64,000 nucleotides of DNA from Oscillatoria sp. FACHB-1407 (lineage in GTDB: Bacteria > Cyanobacteriota > Cyanobacteriia > Elainellales > Elainellaceae): the NCBI RefSeq assembly GCF_014697545.1, contig NZ_JACJSA010000001.1, positions 682,001 to 746,000 on the forward strand, read 5' to 3'. The translations under genes were made by a program, and so were the position numbers. Numbering within the stretch: the first letter of the stretch is position 1; each line of letters starts with the position of its first letter. This document shows positions 53,197 to 61,291 of this stretch, one piece after another. A model generated the notes under the pieces. It was not told where the DNA came from. It worked only from the letters and a program-made list of their open reading frames with translations, and searched no databases.

Positions 53197-53649
53197 CTGA
53201 GAAATACCTTGTGTCCGTTTTGAGATTATTTTCATCGCAGGACGCTGGGTAAACCATCGTTATTTTACGGGAATGGGAAAAGGCCCTTCTGAAAGTATCA
53301 GCAGAAACACGGATCGAAATTTTGGAAGTGTTGAGCGTGTTGAGATAGAGGCCTTTTTATCGCAGGAAGAAAAGCGGTTTCTATAGCCGTAGCCACATTC
53401 GATGGGGCGGAGGCGAGTCAGAAAGCCTCCCCAGCATCCGGGTTTGAGCCATTGCCTTTGCCTTAAGCTTTCTGACCAAAGCTATAGTCTGAACCGCATT
53501 ATTAGGACGAACCTCTACAGCTTCTCCACCTGCACCGAAATGGCGATCGCGATAGGAATTTAGATGCCGATAACGGAACGTCTCACCCTTCCGGTTGTGG
53601 TGTAGTCTGAAGAGAGATGACTCAATGTGTCTAAACGTTTCTAAAGGTT
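53197..53649. repeat. Spacer with repeat family D copy 2 (53382-53486)
   Basis: This 453-bp region separates the divergent sigF and ycf37 genes. At 53382-53486 it carries the inverted copy of the 38.5 kb family D repeat (CTATAGCCGTAGCCACATTC, then GGTTTGAGCCATTGCCTTTG, then TTTCTGACCAAAGCTATAG on the plus strand). The rest is ordinary spacer with no gene. Confidence 0.78.
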
Positions 53650-54183
53650 ATGGACGATAGCTCTCTCCCAATTGTCTATCTCGGGATATTAGTAGTGCTG
53701 CTGTTTGGAGCAGCGTGGTTTTTATTTCGGCAGATTCTCCGAACTCGGCGAGTTGAAGCGACTTTCTCTCGACTGCAAGCCAAACTCAACAAAGAGAAAG
53801 GCACGGCTCAAGAGTATTACGAGTTAGGCAGCATCCTGTTGGATAAGAAGTTATATTCCCAGGCGATCGCTCAGCTTCAAAAATCTTTAAAAGCCAAAGA
53901 TTTGTCTGGGGATGAAAACGTTGCTGTTATTTATAATGCCCTGGGGTTTGCTTATGCTGCACAAGAGCAATTTGACTTAGCAATTCGTCAATATAAAGAC
54001 GCTCTGGAAAAGCAGCCCGATTACGTAACGGCATGGAATAATTTGGGCTTTGCTTACGAAAAGAAGCAGTTAACGGCACAAGCATTTGAAGCCTACACAG
54101 AAGCTCTCAAGCGTGATCCCAAAAACTCCACCGCAAAACGCCGTTCTGCCTCGCTAGAAAAGCGGTTGTTGCCCTCAACTTAA
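53650..54183 (+). CDS. ycf37: Ycf37-like TPR protein (photosystem I assembly)
   Basis: 177 residues. One membrane helix (about 8-27, IVYLGILVVLLFGAAWFLFR) and then basic residues place the rest on the stromal/cytoplasmic face of the thylakoid. Three TPR units follow, including 'NALGFAYAAQEQFDLAIRQY' and 'AWNNLGFAYEKKQLTAQAFE'. Size, anchor and 'NKEKGTAQEYYELGSILLDK' match Ycf37, which helps assemble or stabilise photosystem I. The gene is single. Confidence 0.88.
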   Translation: MDDSSLPIVYLGILVVLLFGAAWFLFRQILRTRRVEATFSRLQAKLNKEKGTAQEYYELGSILLDKKLYSQAIAQLQKSLKAKDLSGDENVAVIYNALGFAYAAQEQFDLAIRQYKDALEKQPDYVTAWNNLGFAYEKKQLTAQAFEAYTEALKRDPKNSTAKRRSASLEKRLLPST

Positions 54184-54252
54184 TCTTTATAACCTTGGGT
54201 GATCTTATGCAAAATCTCCAGCGCAAGCGAGGTGATGGGATACCCAAAGTTA

Positions 54253-54421
54253 ATTTGAGTTTGAGATCAGGATTTTGGCGGTTGCAACCGTAGCTATAGG
54301 AACAAAGCCGTCCTGCGTTGGTTCATCTAACCGTTGATTTTCGGTAGTTGCGAAGGCAAACTTGGTCCGGTAGCTGCGAATTCATTCGTCAGGCTCTTAA
54401 ACCGCAATGATGTTATTTAAT
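54253..54421. repeat. Repeat family B copy 3 (inverted)
   Basis: Reverse complement of the 31.3 kb copy: GAGATCAGGATTTTGGCGGT, CGTCCTGCGTTGGTTC and AGCTGCGAATTCATTCG with CAGGCTCTTAAACCG. A change in the palindrome (GGCGGTTGCAACC instead of GGCGGTTTTAACC) keeps its symmetry, which suggests the hairpin is under selection or copied as one. Confidence 0.8.
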
Positions 54422-54433
54422 TTGTAAAAACGA

Positions 54434-54461
54434 GGGGTGCAGGGTAGAACCCCTGCACCCC
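54434..54461 (+). terminator. G/C hairpin of the family C type
   Basis: GGGGTGCAGGG (54434-54444) pairs exactly with CCCTGCACCCC (54451-54461) around six bases. It may end the ycf37 transcript, though 250 bases after its stop. The same GGGGTGCAGGG arm appears in several spacers of this window. Confidence 0.45.
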
Positions 54462-54601
54462 GTTTGACCATCAAGCAGGCTCTCTAAAGGAGAGCTATAT
54501 GAATAAATCTAGAAATCTGTTAGAACAGGGGAATTAAGAATAAACTTCTTTCATGTTGAGCTAGGATAGCTACTTTGCAATCATTTTCCCCAATTCAAAA
54601 A

Positions 54602-54730
54602 CTTAGTACAACTCGTCGTAAATCAGGGTAGGAATTTGGGGTGCAGGGGTGGAACCCCTGGCCGGGGACACGGCTCCCACACCCCCCTGGTTTTATTTCC
54701 AAACCCTATCTGTGAATAGCAGTACTTAGT
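54602..54730. repeat. Repeat family C copy 2 (inverted)
   Basis: Reverse complement of 21561-21667 with a longer centre: CTTAGTACAACTCGTCGTAA, TTTGGGGTGCAGGGG, GGTTTTATTTCCAAACCCTA, GAATAGCAGTACTTAG. It lies in the 680-bp gap between ycf37 and the kinase gene, which also holds copy 3 of family B and shows no gene. Confidence 0.82.
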
Positions 54731-54863
54731 TTGTCAACGATCTAATATAGTCAGAGCAGGTAGGTTAGTAATTGATTAGCGTAAAATCGGCTGAGATCTT
54801 ATCAGTAAGCAATCTTTAAAAGAAATACTCTGTCAAATTTAGACCACTTTTATTAGGACACTT

Positions 54864-55670
54864 ATGCCAGGGCAAATATTGGGCGATCGCTATGAAGTAG
54901 AGCAGCAACTCGGCAAAAAATCTGGTCGTTGGACACTGCTTGCCCGTGATCTCACAACTGAGACTCCTGTCATTCTCAAGCTTCTATTTATTGACGACCA
55001 AACCAGTCAGGATGACCTGAGGCTGTTTACACGAGAAGTCGATATCCTGCAAACGCTCTCTCACCCTGCCACTCCAAAATACCTGGGCTATTTTGAGATT
55101 GACCTGCCCCTCGATGGCAAAGCTCTTGCTTTGATTCAGAGCTACATTGAAGGAAAGTCGCTCGACCAATACTTGCAAGAAGGGCGGCAGTTAACCGAGG
55201 CTGAAGCTAAAACCATTGCCCGATCGGTACTCGAAATTTTGGAATACTTGCACGACCACACTCCACCGATCGTTCATCGAGATATCAAGCCCAGCAATAT
55301 TTTGCTGGCATCTGAAGGGAGTGACCTCACCTCACACGTTGCACTGGTTGATTTTGGATCTGTTAAATCCCTCTCGTCCAGTAGTGATATGACAACGTTC
55401 ACTCTGGTGGGAACAGATGGTTACCGTCCGCCTGAGCAGATCGGGCGAAGAGCAGTCAGAGCCTCTGATTTGTATAGTCTTGGGGCAACGTTAGTGACGG
55501 GTATTACTGGCATTCATGCGGATAAGTTGCCCCGACGAGGGTTACGTATCGATCTAGAAAATTGCCTCGAAACGAGCAGTGGATTTAACGGTTGGCTCCG
55601 TAAGATGATTGAACCGGAGTTGGAGAAGCGGTTTAAGTCTGCCCAGGAAGCCTATAGTGCGTTGCCTTGA
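54864..55670 (+). CDS. Ser/Thr protein kinase (SPK type)
   Basis: 268 residues, the kinase domain alone. Conserved motifs are 'VILKLLFIDD' (ATP lysine), 'IVHRDIKPSNILL' (catalytic loop) and 'LVDFGSVKS' (DFG). The glycine-rich loop is weak ('QLGKKSGRWTLLA', without the normal GxGxxG), as in several cyanobacterial SPKs. 'GTDGYRPPEQIGRRAVRASD' is the activation segment end. No sensor or membrane part follows, so it is likely cytoplasmic. Target unknown. Confidence 0.87.
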   Translation: MPGQILGDRYEVEQQLGKKSGRWTLLARDLTTETPVILKLLFIDDQTSQDDLRLFTREVDILQTLSHPATPKYLGYFEIDLPLDGKALALIQSYIEGKSLDQYLQEGRQLTEAEAKTIARSVLEILEYLHDHTPPIVHRDIKPSNILLASEGSDLTSHVALVDFGSVKSLSSSSDMTTFTLVGTDGYRPPEQIGRRAVRASDLYSLGATLVTGITGIHADKLPRRGLRIDLENCLETSSGFNGWLRKMIEPELEKRFKSAQEAYSALP

Positions 55671-55808
55671 GAAAGGTTAGGAACGCCATTGGGATGTGGC
55701 TACGGCTGCAAAATCCACGATTCTTAGTCGTCCATTGTTACAGGTCAGTGGTCATTCGTCATTCGCGGGTGATCACAGGTCAGTGTGACGAACCTTGACT
55801 GTGTAGGG

Positions 55809-56636
55809 TTACAAAATCTTTTCGAGTCCGTAGATCAGCGTTTTGAGTTGTAGCACTTTGCGGATGGCAAGCAAGACACCGGGCATATAAGCAGCGCGAT
55901 CGCTGGTATCATGGCGCAGAGTGTAAATCTGGCCAGGGGCACCAAAGATCACCTCTTGATGTGCCAGCAAACCCGGTAGACGAACACTGTGAATCCGAAT
56001 GCCGTCTTCGGTGACACTGCCTCTGGCACCGGGCAACTTTTCTGTTTCAGCCACTGTTGGTGGGTTATAGGGTTTGCCAAATTCACCTAACAATTGCGCG
56101 GTCTGAATCGCAGTGCCGCTGGGAGCATCGGCTTTTTGGTTGTGGTGTAATTCGATGATTTCGACATGGTCGAAGTATTGGGAAGCCTGCATGGCAGCTT
56201 GTTGCATCAAGACAACCCCAATCGAGAAGTTGGGGATGATTAAACACCCCAGACTGGCTTTGTCGGCAAACTCTTCCAGGTCTTGCAATTGATCTGAACT
56301 GAGTCCAGTGGTGCCCACAACAGGTCGAACCCCATAGGCGATCGCTGACCGTACATTCTCATACACTGCATCAGGATGAGTGAAATCGACCATAACAGCC
56401 GCTTGTTTCTCCTGGGCTGCCATTGCCAGTGTTGCTTGTAAATCAGCGATAACAGGCACCTCTAACGCGCCACAGCCGACGATTTCACCAATGTCTTGCC
56501 CCTGAACAGAGGGATTGCGGGCGATCGCTCCTACCAGGGTCATATCATTTGCTTGGGCAATGGCTTTGATCGCCTCGCGCCCCATTTTTCCGGTTGCACC
56601 ATTGACCACCACTGGGATTGGAGCTTGTATCGACAT
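55809..56636 (-). CDS. dapB: 4-Hydroxy-tetrahydrodipicolinate reductase
   Basis: 275 residues. The N-terminal '[18 protein letters not shown]' binds NAD(P)H, '[10 protein letters not shown]' is conserved, and '[18 protein letters not shown]' contains the catalytic His pair and substrate lysine. It makes tetrahydrodipicolinate for lysine and the diaminopimelate of the cell wall. The length is normal. It stands alone, convergent with the kinase gene. Confidence 0.96.
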   Translation of the reverse strand: MSIQAPIPVVVNGATGKMGREAIKAIAQANDMTLVGAIARNPSVQGQDIGEIVGCGALEVPVIADLQATLAMAAQEKQAAVMVDFTHPDAVYENVRSAIAYGVRPVVGTTGLSSDQLQDLEEFADKASLGCLIIPNFSIGVVLMQQAAMQASQYFDHVEIIELHHNQKADAPSGTAIQTAQLLGEFGKPYNPPTVAETEKLPGARGSVTEDGIRIHSVRLPGLLAHQEVIFGAPGQIYTLRHDTSDRAAYMPGVLLAIRKVLQLKTLIYGLEKIL

Positions 56637-57063
56637 AATTTTAGACAGCGTTACTCAACAAAGGCATTCTAGATTGTATCCCGCTTGCGAGGGGTGTCAT
56701 GCGGATGGGGGCATAAAAATAAAGTTGAAGAATTTACAAAAAACCTAAACTCCTGCAAAAAACCTTTACAACTCACTAAAATATCGCTGTTAGTTTAGAC
56801 GTTGTGTTCTTACGATATAAGTGCTTCTATAACCACCTCAATTGCCGTATGAGCAGGGTGCAGGAGTGAAAACCCCTTTAGCTAAGGGCAAAGGCTCCCC
56901 CTCCTTGTTCCCGAACCATGGGTGAACTCTGTTTCCCGTAGGAACTATTTTTCTTCCAATAACTTCAACACCAATAGGGGGACACAACCAATTGCTGAGT
57001 TACGCCTTAAAACTTAGTGTTATTTGAGAGTAGTTTGATTGTTCACGGTGCATTTTTATATTT
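56637..57063. other. 427-bp spacer between divergent dapB and GGDEF-EAL genes
   Basis: AT-rich, with a direct repeat CAAAAAACCT at 56737-56746 and 56756-56765 and a family C-like fragment GGGTGCAGGAGTGAAAACCC near 56849. No sign of a cyclic-di-GMP riboswitch core was found upstream of the GGDEF-EAL gene. No gene is seen. Confidence 0.4.
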
Positions 57064-58617
57064 GTGATTTCCAGACTTATCCCATTTGTGCAACGGGCTG
57101 TACCTCAATTGAGTAGCATCCGCAAGGTAACATCCGTTTTAAGTCAGCCCATTCTCTGGGCTGGGGCGATCGCGTTGCTGATCTGTCTCCTGACCGTCAA
57201 TCGGTGGACTCCCCTGGTGCGATCTAGCATTTTGCTCGTTGCCACCCTCAGTCTGTTGGGGGGATGGCGATTGCTCCACGATGCCTTCCACGACCGCCTC
57301 ACAGGTTTACCCAACCGTGCCTTATTTTTGAAACATCTGGAGCGTGTCCTTCGCCGCCAGCGGCATCACAAGCCCTTTGGCATTTTCTATCTTGATGTAG
57401 ACGAGTTTCGGGCACTCAATCAAACGCTCGGTCGTGCCGGGGGTGATCAGTTGCTAACGGCGATCGCTCGTCGTCTCCGCAGCTTTTTTGGGTCAGCAAC
57501 CACTCTGGCACGAGTTGGGGGCAATGAATTTGTTGTGCTTCAGAAAGGGGTCAGAACTGCGGACGAGGCAATGCAGCTTGCCGATCGCCTTCATGCTCAA
57601 ATCCTTGCACCATTTCACATCAACGGTCAGGATGTAGCCGCGACCGTTAGCATTGGCATTGCCCTGAGTTCCGACTATATCTGGGCACACGACCTGCTCA
57701 AAGATGCTCAACTGGCCATGTATCACGCTAAACGCCAGGGCAGAGCTTGCCATGCCGTGTTTGAGCCCCATATGCGGGTGCAGGTTGCCTCTTCAACCCA
57801 GTTGGCATCTGATCTGCGTTGGGCGATCGAACGGCAAGAGTTGCGCTTGTTTTATCAGGCACTGGTATCGCTGCAAACCAAGCAAATTATCGGGTTTGAG
57901 GCACTGGTACGGTGGCAACACCCCAAGCATGGGCTGATGGCTCCATCGGAGTTTATTCCCCTGGCAGAAACCACAGGGCTAATCGTGGCGATCGGGCGGT
58001 GGGCAATTCATCAGGCGTGTAACCAACTGCGGCGATGGCAGCAGGGATCACTGATTGAGTCATCCCTCCTGATGAGTGTCAACCTGTCAGCTCAAGAGTT
58101 TTCCCAACCCAATCTAATTGATTACATTCAGCAGGTCTTGAGGGATACGGGCATTGAGGGGCACCGCCTCAAGCTGGAGATCACCGAGAGCACGCTGATG
58201 GGTGACCTGGAGGGGGCGATCGCCACTCTCAATGAGATCAAATCACTGGGTATTCAGATCGGCATCGACGACTTTGGGACAGGCTATTCGTCCCTGAGTC
58301 ACCTGTATTACTTCCCAACAGATACCCTGAAAATTGACCAGTCCTTTGTGCGGCGGTTGGGCAACCACACCGAGAATGACGAAATTGTCCGCACCATCAT
58401 CACTCTGGCTCACAACCTGGGCATGAATGTAATTGCAGAAGGCATCGAAACGCGCCGACAACTCAACCTGTTGCGATCGCTGCGGTGTGAGTATGGACAG
58501 GGTTATCTGTTCTCAAAACCCCTGGATCGAGACGCAGCTACCCGACTGTTGACTGAGCAACTGACCGAGCAGTGGAATTCTGAGAATCTTTGCAACGATT
58601 TCCTAAGAAGCAGCTAG
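57064..58617 (+). CDS. GGDEF-EAL cyclic-di-GMP protein with degenerate GGDEF
   Basis: 517 residues from GTG 57064. Two hydrophobic helices (about 33-75) anchor it. The GGDEF domain reads 'RVGGNEFVVL': the third position Asp is Asn, so cyclase activity is doubtful and it may be regulatory. The EAL domain has all key blocks: 'FEALVRWQHP', 'MSVNLSAQEFSQPN', 'LEITESTLM', 'IDDFGTGYSSLSHL', 'LKIDQSFVRRL' and 'IAEGIETRRQL', so it probably breaks down cyclic di-GMP. No sensor domain is visible besides the membrane part. Confidence 0.9.
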   Translation: MISRLIPFVQRAVPQLSSIRKVTSVLSQPILWAGAIALLICLLTVNRWTPLVRSSILLVATLSLLGGWRLLHDAFHDRLTGLPNRALFLKHLERVLRRQRHHKPFGIFYLDVDEFRALNQTLGRAGGDQLLTAIARRLRSFFGSATTLARVGGNEFVVLQKGVRTADEAMQLADRLHAQILAPFHINGQDVAATVSIGIALSSDYIWAHDLLKDAQLAMYHAKRQGRACHAVFEPHMRVQVASSTQLASDLRWAIERQELRLFYQALVSLQTKQIIGFEALVRWQHPKHGLMAPSEFIPLAETTGLIVAIGRWAIHQACNQLRRWQQGSLIESSLLMSVNLSAQEFSQPNLIDYIQQVLRDTGIEGHRLKLEITESTLMGDLEGAIATLNEIKSLGIQIGIDDFGTGYSSLSHLYYFPTDTLKIDQSFVRRLGNHTENDEIVRTIITLAHNLGMNVIAEGIETRRQLNLLRSLRCEYGQGYLFSKPLDRDAATRLLTEQLTEQWNSENLCNDFLRSS

Positions 58618-58738
58618 AAAACAGCTCTAAACTGACCGAAAAAGCGGCTATTTCTGCCGCTCAAGGCTGCAATTGCGCGCGAATTGCAAGTTGACAAATT
58701 GACGATATCTGTACCGTGAACTTTAATCGTGGTGAAAG

Positions 58739-58778
58739 GGCGTTAGCGTATCCCCGCCAAGAGACTTCGCCAACGCCT
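58739..58778 (+). promoter_or_regulatory. Possible stem-loop ahead of the 82-residue gene
   Basis: GGCGTTAGCG (58739-58748) can pair with CGCCAACGCC (58769-58778) with one mismatch, about 27 bases before the ATG at 58805. It may be a leader structure; there is no further support. Confidence 0.35.
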
Positions 58779-58804
58779 GATGTCCTTACGGATGAGAGAT
58801 CATT

Positions 58805-59053
58805 ATGCCACAAAATACAGAATTGCAAGATGGGATAACTCACCTTTCCCTGGATCTGCCTCATACTAAACCAGCCTATCGAGAACGGTTAAATGCGTGG
58901 GCGATCGCTCGTCTCTTACCTAATTTGGAACCTCATGTGGTTGCCCGCTTTCGCAGTCGATCGGATGCCGATGGTTATCTCGATTCCCTACGGCAACGCA
59001 TGCCCAATGATCAATTTATTGTGACCTTTGCCCCTCAACACGCTGAAAGCTAA
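58805..59053 (+). CDS. Small conserved-looking protein, 82 residues
   Basis: MPQNTELQDGITHLSLDLPH begins a charged soluble protein of 82 residues with no signal or membrane segment. 'RLNAWAIARLLPNLEPHVVA' and 'RFRSRSDADGYLDSLRQRMP' form two helix-like amphipathic blocks. It has no cysteine or metal motif. Codon use and a HIP1 inside suggest a real gene. I do not recognise the family; similar short proteins are widespread in cyanobacteria. Confidence 0.65.
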   Translation: MPQNTELQDGITHLSLDLPHTKPAYRERLNAWAIARLLPNLEPHVVARFRSRSDADGYLDSLRQRMPNDQFIVTFAPQHAES

Positions 59054-59597
59054 TCGCCTTGATTTGCCACGTTGAAGCCTCAATCCCCCAAATTTGGGGG
59101 ACTTTGAGCTTTTGCCAAGGATTCTGACCCAATCAGCAGCACCCCTATTTGGAATCGATGCGCAGCGCGCCTACGAGTAAACCGAGACACCTTCTACCAG
59201 GGGCTTTGGCTTCACCAAGCTCATACCAAATCAAATGGTGTTCAAGACAGATATCGGTAGGGGCAGGTTTTGCAGATAAGTGCTTGGGTTTGCCGTTAGT
59301 AAACAGCTAAACCCGCCCCTACGAGCGTCCGCATTTGCACTGGAAACCATTTAAAGTGGTATCAGTTTAAGCCAGTGCCAGCATCCTGCTCGCCATTCAT
59401 CCCCAAGATCAGCAACGCCGATGGGGGTAAAACCCCTGCACCCCGCTCTAACCTTAGCTAGTACGACTCAATTTACGTTGTTGCGATATTTATCGTCAGC
59501 TAAAGAATTGTAAGTCAAGCGGTAGAACCTACCTTTTGGGGTGATGCTATAAGCAGAGGCTCTAACGATTCTAGAAGAAGAGCTTGGAGGCACCGTT
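59054..59597. repeat. Spacer with decayed repeat A copy 3 (59079-59210)
   Basis: AAATTTGGGGGACTTTGAGC, then AATCGATGCGCAGCGCGCC and GAGACACCTTCTACCAGGGG, align with family A in the same orientation but with more changes and without the right-hand G5/C5 hairpins. A family C-like fragment (AAAACCCCTGCACCCCGC) is near 59432. No gene was seen between the 82-residue gene and the microprotein. Confidence 0.65.
59586..59590 (+). promoter_or_regulatory. Strong ribosome binding site of the microprotein
   Basis: GGAGG lies seven bases before ATG 59598, an ideal distance, and no other gene starts after it. Confidence 0.7.
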
Positions 59598-59681
59598 ATG
59601 GATTTTGCCACTCTGATACTGGGTAGTTTGCTGGTTGCTTATCTGCTAGTTCTCCTAAAAGGAAATCACAACGAAGCTTAA
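59598..59681 (+). CDS. 27-residue single-helix membrane microprotein
   Basis: A complete small frame with a strong ribosome site: MDFATLILGSLLVAYLLVLL and then KGNHNEA. It is one membrane helix of about 20 residues with a short charged tail, so the N-terminus may be outside or lumenal by the positive-inside rule. It resembles the size and plan of small subunits such as KdpF, PetL-type or oxidase accessory peptides, but matches none that I can name. The next gene, 246 bases downstream, is a type II NADH dehydrogenase; a link is only inferred. Confidence 0.55.
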   Translation: MDFATLILGSLLVAYLLVLLKGNHNEA

Positions 59682-59927
59682 TCGACTCAAGCTAGATTGC
59701 TTTGCGTGAAATTAACTCATCCTTCTTCAAAGGGCTGTTCTCAGCAAGATGTCGTAAATCTATTGCAAACCTGGCTTGATGTAGAGATGCATTCAGCGAT
59801 CGATTGTTATAGTAGCCATTAACAAGTCTTTATAAACTTTGCTCCCCGTAGCACTTGCTACTCAGAGAAGTTTAGCTCCACTCTAAGCTTTTAGCGGTGG
59901 AACTCCTATAACAGTCGAGGATGGGTT

Positions 59928-61280
59928 ATGACTAAAACCACTGAACAACATCGAGTTGTTATTGTTGGAGGTGGCTTTGGAGGGTTATATGCCGCTAAAG
60001 CACTCGGTCGCGCTCCTGTGAATGTGACCCTGATCGACAAACGTAACTTCCACCTTTTTCAACCATTGCTCTATCAAGTTGCAACCGGAACGGTTTCTCC
60101 GGCTGATATTTCATCGCCGCTGCGTGCCATTTTGAGCAAACACAAAAACACGCAGGTGTTGATGGAAGAGGTCGTTGATATTGACCCAGAACAGCAACAA
60201 ATCATGATGAAGGGCAAAACGGTGCCCTATGACACGTTGGTGGTCGCCACAGGGGTCAGCCACCACTACTTTGGTAATGAGCAATGGAAGGAAACGGCTC
60301 CGGGATTAAAGACCGTTGAAGATGCGCTGGAGATGCGCCGACGCATCTTTATGGCGTTTGAAGCGGCTGAAAAAGAAACCGATGCCGAAAAGCGGCGTGC
60401 CTGGTTAACCTTTGTGATTGTGGGGGGTGGTCCCACGGGGGTTGAACTGGCAGGGGCGATCGCTGAACTGGCGTTTCACACATTGAGAGAAGATTTTCGC
60501 AGCATCGATACTACTGAGGCGCAGATTTTGCTGCTGGAGGGCATGGATCGCGTGCTGCCGCCCTATCCGGAGGATCTGTCGATTGAGGCCGCCGCTTCGC
60601 TCACTCGGTTAGGTGTGACGGTTAAAACCAAAACGTTGGTGACTAATATCACCGATAACGTGGTGACAACTCGTTGTGGTGAGCAGGTTGAGCAGATTGC
60701 CGCTCGCACGATTTTGTGGGCAGCAGGGGTCAAAGCCTCAGCGATGGGGCAAGTCTTAGCCGATCGCACCGGGGCACAACTCGATCGCGCCGGACGGGTC
60801 AGCGTTGGCTCTGACCTGAGCATTCCCAACTATCCCAACATCTTTGTCATTGGGGATCTGGCAAACTTTACTCAAGCGGATGGCAAACCGCTTCCGGGAG
60901 TGGCTCCGGTGGCCATTCAAGAAGGGGAGTATGTTGCCAAACTGATTCGGCAGCGACTCAAGGGGCAGACTCTTCCAGAATTTAGTTATGTCAATGCGGG
61001 TAGCCTAGCCGTAATCGGGCAGAACTCAGCGGTCGTCGATTTAGGTTTCATCAAGTTCACGGGCATTATTGCCTGGTTAATCTGGGTATTTGCTCACATC
61101 TATTACTTGATTGAGTTCGACAATAAGCTGATTGTCATGCTCCAGTGGGGATGGAGTTACTTCACCCGTAATCGGGGAGCACGACTGATCACGGGAGAGG
61201 AGGATTTACTGAAGGTTGAGATGGATAACAATGGAGAATTTCATGCTCCGTCGTCGTCAAAATCAACGGTTGAAGCCTAA
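59928..61280 (+). CDS. Type II NAD(P)H dehydrogenase (NDH-2, Ndb type)
   Basis: 450 residues with two Rossmann sites: 'RVVIVGGGFGGLYAAKALG' for FAD and 'FVIVGGGPTGVELAGAIAEL' for NAD(P)H. 'RNFHLFQPLLYQVATGTVSP' and 'FVIGDLANFTQADGKPLPG' are NDH-2 signatures. The C-terminal hydrophobic 'FTGIIAWLIWVFAHIYYLIE' binds the membrane. It moves electrons from NAD(P)H to quinone without pumping protons. A 246-bp leader with a stem (AGCTCCACT/AGCGGTGGAACT, near 59872-59905) precedes it. The GTPase gene follows 11 bases later. Confidence 0.93.
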   Translation: MTKTTEQHRVVIVGGGFGGLYAAKALGRAPVNVTLIDKRNFHLFQPLLYQVATGTVSPADISSPLRAILSKHKNTQVLMEEVVDIDPEQQQIMMKGKTVPYDTLVVATGVSHHYFGNEQWKETAPGLKTVEDALEMRRRIFMAFEAAEKETDAEKRRAWLTFVIVGGGPTGVELAGAIAELAFHTLREDFRSIDTTEAQILLLEGMDRVLPPYPEDLSIEAAASLTRLGVTVKTKTLVTNITDNVVTTRCGEQVEQIAARTILWAAGVKASAMGQVLADRTGAQLDRAGRVSVGSDLSIPNYPNIFVIGDLANFTQADGKPLPGVAPVAIQEGEYVAKLIRQRLKGQTLPEFSYVNAGSLAVIGQNSAVVDLGFIKFTGIIAWLIWVFAHIYYLIEFDNKLIVMLQWGWSYFTRNRGARLITGEEDLLKVEMDNNGEFHAPSSSKSTVEA

Positions 61281-61291
61281 TTTAGGAATGG

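Noticed and set aside
56637-57063. Cyclic-di-GMP riboswitch ahead of the GGDEF-EAL gene
   Set aside because: No GEMM-type core motif is present.
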